A DNA stretch of 64,000 bases. Origin: Tubulanus polymorphus (Eukaryota; Nemertea; Palaeonemertea; Tubulaniformes; Tubulanidae). The translations under genes and the position numbers were made by a program. Where the stretch lies: assembly GCF_964204645.1 (NCBI RefSeq), contig NC_134033.1, positions 372,001-436,000 on the forward strand, written 5' to 3'. The notes beneath the pieces are model-generated. The model searched no databases and was not told the origin of the DNA. It worked only from the letters and a program-made list of their open reading frames with translations. Numbering within the stretch: position 1 is the stretch's first letter; every line of letters begins with the position of its first letter. Below, piece by piece: positions 1-12,135 of this stretch.

Positions 1-730
1 GACCGGAAGTAATAAAGTTTAGATTAAGATTGTGTGGAAAATTCTGACAGAATATTGCATCAATAATAATATCATATCATATCATATCATAGTGTCTGAA
101 TCTTTGAGCTCCGGAGCTCACCTGACTAGCTCTCACTCTTTCTCCCTCTCTCTCTCTCTTACCTCTCTCCTCTCACTTCTCCCCTCTCTCTCTCCTCTCT
201 CCTCTCCCCCTCTCTCTTCTCTTCTCTTCTTCTGTCTCCCTCTCACCTTCTCTCTCCTGGCTTTCTCTCCAGTCTCTGCTCTCTCACTCTCTCTTACTCT
301 TAGCTGGTTGTCACTCACTCACACCTGACAGACGCTAAGACACAATTTACGAGTAGTAATTGTTCCTGTGTTGATCGCGTGCGGATAATTAAGAAAATAC
401 CCACAATTTTGTTATCGTCGCCAGAAAGAGAATTTTCTGTTTAATTGACGACGGGTAGAATCCTGTTCGGAAGTGACGCAAACTCCCCCCCCCCCATCCT
501 CACTCCACCATCATCATCATCGCTGCAGTCGTGATCTGAAAGCTTTTCATCACAATTTACAACACGAAATTTGACTAACGTTATTTAACGCTAATGGCCG
601 CCGTGGTCGTCTGCTAGAGACAAAGACAAACTGTAACTCAGCGTGAGGCACTTTACACGTGAAATACACCTGAATTCTGGGTCGAAAACAGCAACAGCAA
701 GAGAAAAAAAAGAGAGAGATAAAGAAAGAA
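1..730. other. Intergenic, with CT-rich simple repeat
   Basis: Positions 130-302 are a pyrimidine tract of CTCTC and CTCC words that stays open in several frames and creates false Ser/Leu/Pro ORFs. A run of C lies near 485-495. No gene was recognised. Confidence 0.7.
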
Positions 731-968
731 CCAAAATGAGTTTAGACTGGTCTTAAGTTGTTGGATTGGCTATAGAACCAAAATGAGCTTAGACTGGTCT
801 TAAGTTGTTAGATTGGTTATAGAACCAAAATGAGCTTAGACTGGTCTTAAGTTGTTAGATTGGCTATAGAACCAAAATGAGTTTAGACTGGTCTCAAGTT
901 GTTAGATTGGTTATAGAACCAAAATGAGTTAAGACTGGTCTTATGTTGTTGGATTGGTTATAGAACAA
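731..968 (+). repeat. 47-bp minisatellite, locus 1 (5 copies)
   Basis: Five direct copies of a 47-bp unit beginning CCAAAATGAGCTTAGACTGG and ending GGTTATAGAA, with few substitutions. The same unit forms a longer array at 11,486-12,135. Confidence 0.95.
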
Positions 969-2608
969 ATGTGGTTTCAGACTTGTCCTGTATCTTACCC
1001 ATGATTGAATACAACTGAACTGGTCTGAACTAAAACCGTTTGATCACTGATCGAGGAGTCGGATTTGTGATAAGTCACGAGGTATAAATACTTGATCTCT
1101 TTATTTGAATTCAGTGAATTCTAAATTAAAATCATATCGATGTTTTCTGGCCGCACTTCCTGCGGTGTTACCCAGCAGTCTCTCCGTAGGAAATGACAGT
1201 ATCGACAGGACTGGTTCCGGATCGATGTGGACTGGTTCCGGATCGATGGTCTGTCTCACCGCGGGACAATAACCGACGCGAGCCTCGTTCTGATTAGAAA
1301 TCCCCTACAACAGTCGGACTTTCTATTTCCGGACCGGAAACTCATAGCAGAGATCAACGGACAGATATTCGACGTTTCGTGTGAAGAGTTTTGTGCTTTA
1401 GGAAATCTAGTTTTAAATGCATTTTCCGCAGAATTTGTATAGTATGTTTTCTAACGAGATAAAAGATGGCGCTGTCTATCTTCTGGGATATAGGGATAGT
1501 GGTGTTGGAGCCCGTGATATCTCTGATGGTGGGTTTTTATAACGATCGATCTCTGAGTAAAGTGTCTAAACTAAAAGAATTAAATATAACCGCAAAGCAG
1601 CCATATCGGGTTTGCAAGACCTTGAGAAAAGACATGGGACTCGAACCTGCGACCGACCGCGCTTTCTGACCAGAACCTCGACTGCTAACAACAACGGGAC
1701 TTAACTCACTTGTCAAAATATTTCACCTTATCAAAATAGCCCAACTTTTAGTCGTTAGATTTTCTACACGATAAAATAATACTAAATATTCTAAACTATC
1801 CAGTATCTATAGGCCTGTGTGATTGATGTTTGGTTTCCTGGACATTTCACAAAGTGTAAGTTTGCTTCGCACCCGGAACTCCGAGGTCGGCGAGAAAATA
1901 ACGAAAACCATTTCTACAAATCGTGAACAAACCAGCAATTATAGTTTTAAACATTTCGAACGCAGTCGCTGAATGAATCGGATTAAAACAGGGTTTAATC
2001 CTTGTTTAATCCCCGTTTGATTGCGACTAAAAGCTCTAATTGTATCTGTCAAAAGCTTAGCACGTATTCACCGGCAAACTACGTCGTCCTGGGTGCAGCG
2101 TTTAGAAACAGACAATAAACAGTGAAATCTACGATTGTTCAGTAATTACAGGGTTGTCCACGGATTATGCGGCGATACAAATAAACTATCGGTTTGTTGT
2201 TGTCCAGTTTTTATCTATGGGGGGGGGGGTAGCGGTACATATAGGAACGACTCGTAATTATAGTCTATTCTAAAGAGCCGTTCGGGTAAAATTGAATTCG
2301 CGGCGCAACAGCTGTGAAAACAAGTGTCGTAGATTTTATCACAAACGGCGTTTAGGTTTTTTTCTATTTCTACAGTTTTTGAAATGACGGCAGACGACAT
2401 CTCCGGTTTGATCACGTGTTTTACTCGCGCAGACGACCGACAGAACAGCAGCTTTAAATACATTTATTCCACCTAAATTCCTCTATTCAAATCTACAATA
2501 AACTCGTTTTCAAATAAATTCTATAAATTTTTTTCGAAACGAAGCCATTTTTTTAACCGATCCCGAAACCAACGAAGATATACATTAACGCAAATTGTGC
2601 CATTTCCG

Positions 2609-2611
<3 letters not shown>
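969..2611. other. Intergenic, no gene recognised
   Basis: Mostly unique sequence. A duplicated 20-bp word (ACTGGTTCCGGATCGATG) lies at about 1210-1246. Short ORFs at 1227-1442 and 1466-1669 resemble no family I know. The minus strand of about 1630-1690 carries a tRNA B-box-like GGTTCGAGTCC with a possible A-box further 5', perhaps a tRNA-derived SINE remnant. A G run lies at 2220-2229. Confidence 0.5.

Positions 2612-2612
<1 letters not shown>

Positions 2613-2667
<55 letters not shown>
2613..2667. repeat. (TA)n microsatellite
   Basis: About 27 uninterrupted AT dinucleotides. Confidence 0.97.
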
Positions 2668-2670
<3 letters not shown>

Positions 2671-3480
2671 TATTGGTACGAAAAAATATATTACAATGAA
2701 TTAATTTCAAATATAGTATGATTTCTGTGAATGAATCCCCCCCCCCCCAATCTCCCTAAAGCTGAAGTTTGATCATATCACCCCACATAATTTTATATCA
2801 TTTCTAAGTTTATGTGAACCCCTCAACCTCCCCTCGACCTCCCTCCTCCACTCATCCCACCTGTACCAGGCTCTAAACTATAATTATTCATAATTAATGA
2901 ATTTCATACTTTGCGGCTGTTCTGAAATGTACAATCTTGCTGTAAGAAGTTGTAGGGGTCCAATTGGTTGCGGTCTGGTTCAGATGCTACCCCTGGACGG
3001 TCAGTAACGGGTTTAACCATGCTGAACACGGATAGTAGAGCTTACCCTGGCATGCGAGCGGCATAGATAAACAGTCCTAGTATTATAGGAATTACCGGAA
3101 CAGTGAGAACCGACATCTTCGAGGCTCAATCTCCGACCGTTTAGAATAACTTTATCAGTCGGGACTCTCACTAAACCGAGAGTAATTAGTCCAATAACTT
3201 ACTCATAGTTGTCTAGTAATTTACTCCTGGTTTATATTTACACAGTTGCCCCGCTCTCAGATATATGTATAATAAACCCGTATTAATTTACCACGCAATA
3301 ATTAACATACTACAGACATGTTTCAAGTATAGAAAACAATATTACTGATGAGATTATTATTGTTTAGGTTCAATATTCGATATCTCAAATTCTATATTTC
3401 TCAAACCTTCGTCAAACTGTCCCATTACCGAGTAAATGTGCTTGCTTAAGATTTTTGATAATTTTTGAAGACCTATTGTT
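2668..3480. other. Intergenic, no gene recognised
   Basis: AT-rich, with a C run near 2739-2748. I see nothing that supports a gene. Confidence 0.6.
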
Positions 3481-3606
3481 GATTAATGGCTCTTGTAAAA
3501 TGTTAATGAAAATCCTGTAAACGGATGGGATTCGAACCCTATTTTTGATTAATGGTTCTTGTAAATGTTGACGAAAATGTTGTAAACGGATGGGATTCGA
3601 ACCCGA
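3481..3606. repeat. Tandem duplication with tRNA B-box-like words
   Basis: Two direct copies of about 63 bp, each starting GATTAATGG(C/T)TCTTGTAAA and ending GGATGGGATTCGAACCC. The end is the reverse complement of a pol III B-box (GGGTTCGAATCCC), suggesting minus-strand SINE remnants. No cloverleaf was recovered. Confidence 0.7.
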
Positions 3607-5990
3607 TCAGGCGGCGGTGCCTGCTGAGGCGACAGAGGATTATTAACTATAATAATGATTATGACACGATATAACAGTTTATCTGTGTATAGCCCGAGGG
3701 CTGGTGGGTAGGCTGGGCAGGCTGGTAGAACCCGTCCTGACCCGGTCAGCTAACACGTGCGAGCCTTAGTTACTGAGGTGATGTTTCACCGCTCATGCGA
3801 TTAGGAGGCGCGACATTGACAGCTGATATTTCACTATAATAATTAATCTGATATTATCACCACATAATCTGATATTATCAATAGTAAATACGATACGAGT
3901 ATCTATTATTCCGCTTCGGATGATTTTAAGTGTGAATTAATGAGGTTTTAAGCCAGTTCAATAAATCTGAGTAAATGTTTTTTTTTCGGTTAAAACTTGT
4001 ACATTTGCAACATTTAAACTCCTTAAATTCAAATTACCCAGAAACAGTGGAACTATGTTGAGAACTGTGGAACTGGACCGTAGTGGAACTGTGGAACCCG
4101 TTCCAGAAATTTATGGTGATATTTCACTTTTAATTCTAATATTGTGAGATTCTCAATTCGTATGTTTCAAAATTATCTACGCAAACTAAAAATAAATCGT
4201 TTTTAAAAATTGTTATTCAATTCCCTGAGACTGATTCATTCAAATGATTAATTATAGGCGGTTTTAAAACTTGTAATTTGAGTACAATAAAACCTTAGTT
4301 AAATTTAGTGTCCGTCAAACAGACTGGGCGGAAAGAGACCTCCCCCGCGAAGTTTCTGATAAAACTGTTTTTACGTCATCGGATAGACACCTGAACTCCG
4401 CGGGAGGGATATAGGTGACTTTCTGACCGAGTTATAAATCCTATTGTAAATCTGTAAGAAGATGTAATGAATTCGGAAGAGACTATAGCCTGTGGGGGCG
4501 GGCTGTACCGATCCGTGATTACGTGAATTCTGATCATTCGCTAATCGGGTCCTCAACGCGTTAAGCTCATCGAGTGTTTTAATTACTGGGTCCGGTCCCC
4601 GGTCCCGGTCGGAGCGCCTCTTTCATCTTAACCTCCTCATCGGCCCGGATTACGATTTCCTAAAAGGTTTAGGAAGACTCTTAGTAATCCCTACTTGACT
4701 CGATTTAATCGACTTCAAATTGTTTTCTCTAAAAACGAATCCGCAATTTTCTGTGTTCTTTGATAACGATATAGTTAGATTATCATCAATCATGAGAGAT
4801 TATCTTTGATTGGAATTTTTAGGCAATCGGTTTAATGTTTTTAGGATAATTTCGAAAGCTTACTACATGTATTTTCTAAACTCTTCTCATCCATCCTTAA
4901 TTAGTGCTTGTTACCTGTAAAATTCAACTAGGTAGACCTATTCAATTTCGAAGTGTTTCTAAATCACCATTTCATCGGTTCATGTTTATTTCATACCGAT
5001 GTGAAGCGCGCTGAGTACGCTCTATAAGAAAATAAATTAAATCATTAATATTATTATTATCATCATTTTTATTCAAAAAGAAAAAAAACCCGATCAAAAT
5101 TAAGATCAATCAAAAACCAATCGAACCTATTCAGAGATAATCTTAAGTCACCTGACGATGATCTCTAGGGTAAGATCGAAACGTCGCGTATTCTATATAT
5201 TTCAGATTGTTCGAATAGATAAATTCTCGATTTTAAAATTCTTTTAATTTGTACACAGTTTTTATCTTATTATCGAAATTATTTCTGTAGGAAATTCTAC
5301 ATCGACGATGAAAATAGACACGAATCGAAGTTTCTGTGATCTGTTCATGAATAATAATTAGCCCTTCAGGTTAATCGGAACCTCTTGTCCTCATGAGGCT
5401 ATCTAATCTGTCCCTCAGGGATAATTTAGAGACCTCCGAATAGCTGTAACCGATCCTACCACCCGGGTCGCCGCCATTTTGATTATGACGTCATTAATCA
5501 GCGCGCCGATGTAAATAAAGGACACGTGACGTAACGGGTTGAATATAAAACGATGAATAATCGATTATGAATTAATGAACCGTCGATTTTAAAAACAGGA
5601 AGACATGGCGATCCTGTACCCCCTTGAGATATGAGATTATTGTTGTTATTAAATCAGGCGGTAGAGGTCGCTGAATGCGTGCTATGTAATTATGATGATG
5701 TCATTGATGAAAACAAGATTTAAGAAGATTATGGAGGACCACCCTGAGCTAGCAGCTAGCAGCTACCGGTTTACAGCTAGCAGCTTAGACATAATGAATA
5801 AATAACATCTAGATTCTTCATACCAGGGGGCGGGATCCTGACACAACAGAGAAAAACCACACGACTTCCAAAATGTTAATTACTTCTGTAATAAATTCTA
5901 CATCTTCCCGCCAGTAACAAGGACAGTTGTTTATATATTCGAAAAAAGGAGAATTTCCAACTAAATGGACACCACTAGGCACCGCAGATA
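3607..5990. other. Intergenic, no gene recognised
   Basis: Unique AT-rich sequence. Noted within it: one hairpin motif at 5152-5186 (listed separately), a lone CRE palindrome TGACGTCA near 5485, and a YY1-like word (AAAATGGCGGC on the minus strand) near 5470. Short ORFs look like chance. Confidence 0.55.
5152..5186 (+). repeat. Hairpin motif CTGANGAT-stem-GAAACGTC, copy 1
   Basis: CTGACGA, one T, GATCT, an 8-nt loop, AGATC, then GAAACGTCG. The 5-bp stem is perfect. The flanking sequence CGATTTTAAAATTCTTTTAA about 45 bp downstream also occurs near copy 3 at 54,600, so this is part of a dispersed element. The layout recalls the hammerhead ribozyme core (CUGANGA-stem II-GAAA), with an extra U. 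Confidence 0.5.
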
Positions 5991-6059
5991 TAGATTAGTT
6001 TGTAGGTTTGTCCGGTCATTTTGATGACTACCAAAAGGACCGCGACGGCCCAAAATCCA

Positions 6060-6335
6060 GCAGCAACCATTACGTCACATATCCTAACCCTAACCCTAGC
6101 AGGACTCGAGTTCCAGACGCCGTAACCCTAACCCTAGCTCATCGCTAACCCTAACCCTAGCAGGACTCGAACCTCAGACCTCCGGCCTGCCAGTCGAGCA
6201 TGCTAACCACTAGACCATAGACCAGTAGTGATTGACACAGTTTGTAAGTTTGACTGGTCAGTGTGGTGACCAGTCAGGTGGTGACTGGTGTTCGACCAGT
6301 CAGGTGTGTAGTGACCAGTCAGATGTGTCCTATTG
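6060..6335 (-). mobile_element. tRNA-derived SINE-like element, copy 1
   Basis: Read on the minus strand, 6230 to 6155 has a tRNA-like head: TGGTCTAGTGGTTAGCATGC (A-box region), then GGAGGTCTGAGGTTCGAGTCC (B-box). It is followed by CTAGGGTTAGGGTTA repeats. The other flank holds repeated TGGTGACCAGTCAG words and the stretch GATTGACACAGTTTG. The same order appears at 17,230-17,545 (minus) and 55,195-55,400 (plus). The head resembles a tRNA-Glu/Asp type. Element ends and target-site duplications were not resolved. Confidence 0.75.
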
Positions 6336-6400
6336 AGAGTATCCTTGTCCCGGGCAATTGGACCCTGTGACCTCCCGATTACCAAACTTATTAACAGAAA

Positions 6401-7112
6401 TTCCTGGGGCCAATTGCACTAAGAGCGATTAGACTTCGTGAACTGATTTCATACCAAACTGAATTGATGAAAAATTAAAATCGATTTTCAAAGTTTTTCT
6501 ATGAAACAGAAGAGACAGATGTTTGTGTCTGGTCATTTACCTCAAATTCCATTCTGAGAATAATACGACGAAATTATTGTCGTGAGTTGTTGAAATAAGA
6601 TTGATTACATCGGCTGCTGCTGCTGCTGCCGCTACAGGAGCAGGAGGAAATCTTTAACTAGATCGACATCACAAACACCGGATAGAAATCAGAGAGATTT
6701 TATTCCAAGAAAAATATCCCGTCAGTTACAACACGTGGAAACCGTCAAGAATAACATATCAAAAAACCGTTATTTTCGAAACTATTGTTAGCACCTGACA
6801 CGTGACAGGAAGTTCAGAGAACTCGCTTCCGGAAAATCCGACGAATTAAATGAGAATTTTTACAGTTTTTAATCAGTATTTTATGTGTAGCACACTCTCG
6901 TTATTTATCTATGGCACACGTCTATACGGCGCACACGGGTATTTGTTTATGGCACACGACAGTTTTTAGTATCGTCTGTTGTTAAACATTATACAATATT
7001 ATTAATTAAAGGTTTATATATCAACAGTTTGATGATATTTTTATCAGTGCCACTATCACAGACACCGCTATAAACGTCATAACACAACAATATCTAAATA
7101 TGGAACAGGACA
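6401..7112. other. Intergenic, no gene recognised
   Basis: Unique sequence. A short CTG run lies at about 6612-6630. Nothing supports a gene. Confidence 0.6.
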
Positions 7113-7292
7113 GTTGGGCTGAATATGACTAGGTCCTCTGTGGGCTGAACGATGGATCCTCTGGGCTGAACGAGCAGTCCTGTGGGCTGAATAACGGGTC
7201 GTATGGGCTGAACGAGAGGTCCTGTGGACTAAACGAGAGGTCCTTTGGGCTGAGCGAGCTGTCCTGTGGGCTGAACAACGGGTTGAGTGGGC
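7113..7292. repeat. 22-bp minisatellite (about 8 copies)
   Basis: Degenerate direct repeats of TGGGCTGAACGAGAGGTCCTG. Confidence 0.85.
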
Positions 7293-7741
7293 TTCGATAA
7301 TTCCTGTAGGTTAAATACTCTTTTCTTGTGCCTTTGACTTTTAATATTCATGATGAAAATATGAAATTGCTCGATCTTGCGAATGTGGATTACGTGTCGA
7401 GGTTTTGTTCGATATAAATTCATTTCTCATCATTGAAATCGTAGTATCTCCTCACAATGATCGAGCTATACGGAGTTCTGCAGGTGTCTATGCTGTCTCC
7501 CCCTGAATCAGCTGATTGTTGATGTGATCTGTATTTATGGTGAGATCGCGTGTGTAACTGTCCGATATTATTGATATCTGACAAAAGTGAAAAGTTGTTG
7601 AATATCATCATCCTCGGAGGGATTATTATAAACGGATTATCCGAGGGATTATAGAGATAGGATTAGTGGCGAGAGAGATGCGTCCGGGAGGTGGGTTATT
7701 ACGGGATTGATAAATAACAGTTTATCACGCGATATTCGCGT

Positions 7742-7807
7742 CACACAGCACACAGCACACAGCACACAGCATACAGTGCACAGTGCACAGTGCACAGTGC
7801 ACAGTGC
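7742..7807. repeat. CACAG / CAGTGCA tandem repeat
   Basis: CACACAG repeats pass into CAGTGCA repeats. The second part contains overlapping GTGCAC palindromes. It creates a Cys/Val/Leu-rich spurious ORF on the minus strand. Confidence 0.9.
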
Positions 7808-9544
7808 GGACACGGCGGAAAGTCCAAACCTCAATGACGAAATCCACACTAAAAATCGAAAAGCTAATGATTCATTAATGAGCTCAGTTTTGTTATAACA
7901 TTATTACTTATACCCTTATAGGGTAAAGTTGAAACGTTGAATAAACTACACTAGCTCAAGGAATACAGTATTCCTGAAGATAACCATTAGGATAAAATCA
8001 AAATGTCACGGAGTCAAAAGTGTTTCATCAATGGTTAGGACGGAATGAAGGGTTTCAGGGATATTCATGGTCTAAAGATTGCTACGCACTCTCTCGGCTG
8101 CTGACAACTACGAAGCCTCTGTTATATTCAGAGCTTTAAGCGTTTTGATGATATCTATTTTCTCCACACTCGCTTGGAATCGCGCGCGCACGAATGTCTT
8201 TGCCTTTATACAAAAAAAGAAAGATTCGTCGTCGTCGTCGTCATTATTGCCGCCGCAAAAATCAGAGAGAATCTTCATTTCTACCCGACTGACTAAATAC
8301 ATTACCGTATTTCCCGACCCCCGCGTAGATTACTGATCTACCATAAACCTCCTCATACACGACTTGTAGCGCCCCCTGCCGGGCGGTAATGCACGTTATT
8401 TCTGCCGGCAGACGAAAGAAGATGCGACGTCGGTTTCCGTTTTCTCGGCGACTTTAATTAGTTGGCGAGCTTTCATCGGGAGACTCTCAAACGACGGGAC
8501 GTATCAGGCAAGATTTATCGTTTAATAAGGAGATGTTTCATCGGCTATAAATACCATTCATTCAGCGGTAATTAACTTTAAATTAACTCTATATCTACCG
8601 CCGCTGCTGTTAGTGAATAGGACGGTTATGAGGACGACCAGTAATGTATTTGGTACTCGGTCTAGCACGTTCAACGATTTCCGTAAATTTACGCAAATAT
8701 TCAATAATGAAAATTGTTGGCATTTTCTGCGCGATTCTCGGCCGATAAAGACCTATTAGCGAGAAGCATTCTTCTGGCGGGGATAGTTTTAATAAAACTA
8801 TTTAATCTATCAGTATCTCAGTTACTATCGGGTTTATTGTCATATCTCGCGTCGGAGTAAATGAAGAAAGGCTTTAAGTTAATGTAATCACTCACTCTCA
8901 CTCACTCTCTCTCGACTCGCTGGTTACTGATCTAATTAACTGAAATTGAGCGGAAAATATCGCTAGTTTTTCATCGTTTTCGCGGTCGATTGAACTCGAA
9001 ACAGATCATAATGAATCAATGTGTTTATTGTGGAGTTTTGTCTAGTTTTATTCGAAAAACACGATCAGATTTTATGTATATTTTTATACCCCAATGACCT
9101 CTACTGTTGTGTTAGAATTGAATTTGAATCTGTGGAACTGAGTCCAGTTACTGTGGAACTGGGTTCAGAACTGTGGAACTGTGGATCCAAGTGAACGGTG
9201 GAATTTTTCCCTATAGCTGCCGCTTCACTCATAACTTGTGACACATGAAACTCAAGATGAAGTTAATTTGGAATGAAAATTAAAAATGGAATTTTAAAAT
9301 TAATAAATACAATAAACACGTTCACGACGGTGAGTATGGTGTATGGAGTGTATGGAGTATGGGGGGTATGGAGAGAGGACCACACACACACGTGATTTAA
9401 AAACCAACTAAACTCTAGTTGTTTCAGAGCTGATGATGATGGAGAGGGAGACATGTGAAACTGATTGAGAACAACAGCAGGAATATATTAAAAACTGTAG
9501 ATAGATCTGTGGTTATTGATTCCATCTACATAACCATAATTAAT
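7808..9544. other. Intergenic, no gene recognised
   Basis: Mainly unique sequence. Near 7903-8020 two degraded GAAACGTT/AAAATGTC hairpin motifs resemble the dispersed hairpin family. A CTCF-like site lies on the minus strand at 8370-8383. Repeated CTGTGGAACTG words lie near 9130-9190. Short ORFs are not convincing. Confidence 0.5.
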
Positions 9545-10945
9545 GAGATAAAATCATCCACACAGACCTGATCTCTCTACCGTAACCCTCACAGATTGTG
9601 ACGTCAAGATCCACACAGACCTGATCTCTCTATCGTAACCCTCACAGATTGTGACGTCAAGATCCACACAGACCCTGATCTCTCTACCGTAACCCTCACA
9701 GGTTGTGACGTCAAGATCCACACAGACCCTGATCTCTCTACCGTAACCCTCACAGGTTGTGACGTCAAGATCCACACAGACCCTGATCTCTCTACCGTAA
9801 CCCTCACAGGTTGTGACGTCAAGATCCCACAGACCCTGATCTCTCTACTGTAACCCTCACAGGTTGTGACGTCAAGATCCACACAGACCCTGATCTCTCT
9901 ACCGTAACCCTCACAGTTTGTGACGTCAAGATCCACACAGACCTGATCTCTCTATCGTAACCCTCACAGATTGTGACGTCAAGATCCACACAGACCCTGA
10001 TCTCTCTACCGTAACCCTGACAGGTTGTGACGTCAAAATCCACAGACCTGATCTCTCTACCGTAACCCTCACAGATTGTGACGTCAAGATCCACAGAGAC
10101 CCTGATCTCTCTACCGTAACCCTCACAGATTGTGACGTCAAGATCCACAGAGACCCTGATCTCTCTACCGTAACCCTCACAGATTGTGACGTCAAGATCC
10201 ACAGAGACCCTGATCTCTCTACCGTAACCCTCACAGATTGTGACGTCAAGATCCACAGAGACCCTGATCTCTCTACCGTAACCCAGACAGGTTGTGACGT
10301 CAAGATCCACAGACCGTAAACGAAACCCTCACAGATTGTGACGTCAAGATCCACAGACCGTAAACGAAACCCTCACAGATTGTGACGTCAAGATCCACAG
10401 AGACCCTGATCTCTCTACCGTAACCCTCACAGGTTGTGACGTCAAGATCCACAGACCGTAAACGAAACCCTCACAGATTGTGACGTCAAGATCCACAGAC
10501 CGTAAACGAAACCCTCACAGATTGTGACGTCAAGATCCACAGAGACCCTGATCTCTCTACCGTAACCCTCACAGATTGTGACGTCAAGATCCACAGAGAC
10601 CCTGATCTCTCTACCGTAACCCTGACAGGTTGTGACGTCAAGATCCACAGACCGTAAACGAAACCCTCACAGATTGTGACGTCAAGATCCACAGAGACCC
10701 TGATCTCTCTACCGTAACCCTCACAGATTGTGACGTCAAGATCCACAGAGACCCTGATCTCTCTACCGTAACCCTGACAGGTTGTGACGTCAAGATCCAC
10801 AGACCGTAAACGTAACCCTCACAGATTGTGACGTCAAGATCCACAGAAACCCTGATCTCTCTACCGTAACCCTCACAGATTGTGACGTCAAGATCCACAG
10901 AGACCCTGATCTCTCTACCGTAACCCTCACAGATTGTGACGTAAA
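9545..10945. repeat. 54-bp minisatellite carrying a CRE in each unit
   Basis: About 27 units in two length classes: 54 bp (with GAGACCCTGATCTCTCTACC) and 44 bp (with CCGTAAACGAAACCC in its place). Every unit has the invariant block ACAGATTGTGACGTCAAGATC. I count 26 perfect TGACGTCA palindromes plus a final mutated one (TGACGTAA near 10,936). The 54-bp period is a multiple of three without stops in several frames, so it produces long minus-strand ORFs of WILTSQ and MDLDVT repeats that I do not consider genes. Confidence 0.97.
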
Positions 10946-11485
10946 GATGAGTTTTCTACTCATTCAATTCACCCCAAAACAAATAAAATCGGCGCAGCTT
11001 TTATTGTTGATTAATATCTTCCGAATCTATGAGATTTATGTCATCAATTCAAAGTTTCTCACAGTTATTGCCAGTTATATCAAAAACCTAGTTTTTGGTA
11101 GATACCTGGAGCCCGCACCCAAATTTGGAACATAACACTCAAATCATATTCGACAAAAGTAAAAGGAATTTGGTTCCTACACAGTGGTTCCAAACTCTTC
11201 TGCGGCCTCCGTGGAAAGATTAGTTTAAAGTGTCCTGTAGTTATTTGTAAAATGAGATTTGTTTTTCGACATCAAACGACGCGATTATTTTTCTAGAAAA
11301 TAAACGGAGCTCTGATATTAAAGAGTCTCGTGTATTAGATTACACCGGAGTAAAGTCGATTATTAATAAGTGTTTTATGAAAACACATTTAACACTTCGT
11401 GTGTGGGTTTTCACTTTAACTGATCAGATCTACAGCTATATACAGTATCACTGGAATTCCTCAGTAAACCGTCATTTCAGTAAAT
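10946..11485. other. Intergenic, no gene recognised
   Basis: AT-rich unique sequence between two minisatellites. Nothing supports a gene. Confidence 0.6.
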
Positions 11486-12135
11486 TGTTAGATTGTTTAT
11501 AGAACCAAAATGAGCTTAGACTGGTCTTAAGTTGTTGGATCGGTTATAGAACCAAAATGAGCTTAGACTGGTTTTAAGTTGTTAGATCGGTTATAGAACC
11601 AAAATCAGCTTAGACTGGTTTTAAGTTGTTAGATTAGTTATAGAACCAAAATGAGCTTAGACTGGTCTTAAGTTGTTAGATTGGTTATAGAACCAAAATG
11701 AGCTTAGACTGGTCTTAAGTTGTTAGATTGTTTATAGAACCAAAATGAGCTTAGGCTGGTCTTAAGAGTTGTTAGATTGGTTATAGAACTGAAATGAGCT
11801 TAGACTGGTTTTAAGTTGTTAGATCGGTTATAGAACCAAAATCAGCTTAGACTGGTTTTAAGTTGTTAGATTAGTTATAGAACAAAAATGAGCTTAGACT
11901 GGTCTTAAGAGTTGTTAGATTGGTTATAGAACTGAAATGAGCTTAGACTGGTTTTAAGTTGTTAGATCGGTTATAGAACCAAAATCAGCTTAGACTGGTT
12001 TTAAGTTGTTAGATTGATTATAGAACCAAAATGAGCTTAGACTGGTCTTAAGTTGTTAGATTGGTTATAGAACCAAAATGAGCTTAGACTGGTCTTAAAA
12101 GTTGTTAGATTGGTTATAGAACTAAAATGAACCTA
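11486..12135 (+). repeat. 47-bp minisatellite, locus 2 (about 14 copies)
   Basis: The same unit and orientation as the array at 731-968, with variants (TTTTAAG for TCTTAAG, ATCAGC for ATGAGC, an added AG after TTAAG). Variant units recur in a set order, indicating block duplication of about three units. Confidence 0.95.

Noticed and set aside
6075-6165. CCCTAA repeats as a telomere or interstitial telomeric site
   Set aside because: Only two or three units occur at a time, always within the SINE-like element, not long telomeric runs.
9554-10898. Series of minus-strand ORFs of 60-160 codons with MDLDVT/WILTSQ repeats
   Set aside because: They are produced by a 54-bp tandem repeat whose period is a multiple of three. 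The ORFs switch frame between units and have no non-repetitive part.
9545-10945. The repeat array as a CRISPR array
   Set aside because: The unit is a continuous tandem repeat without unique spacers, and the genome is animal.
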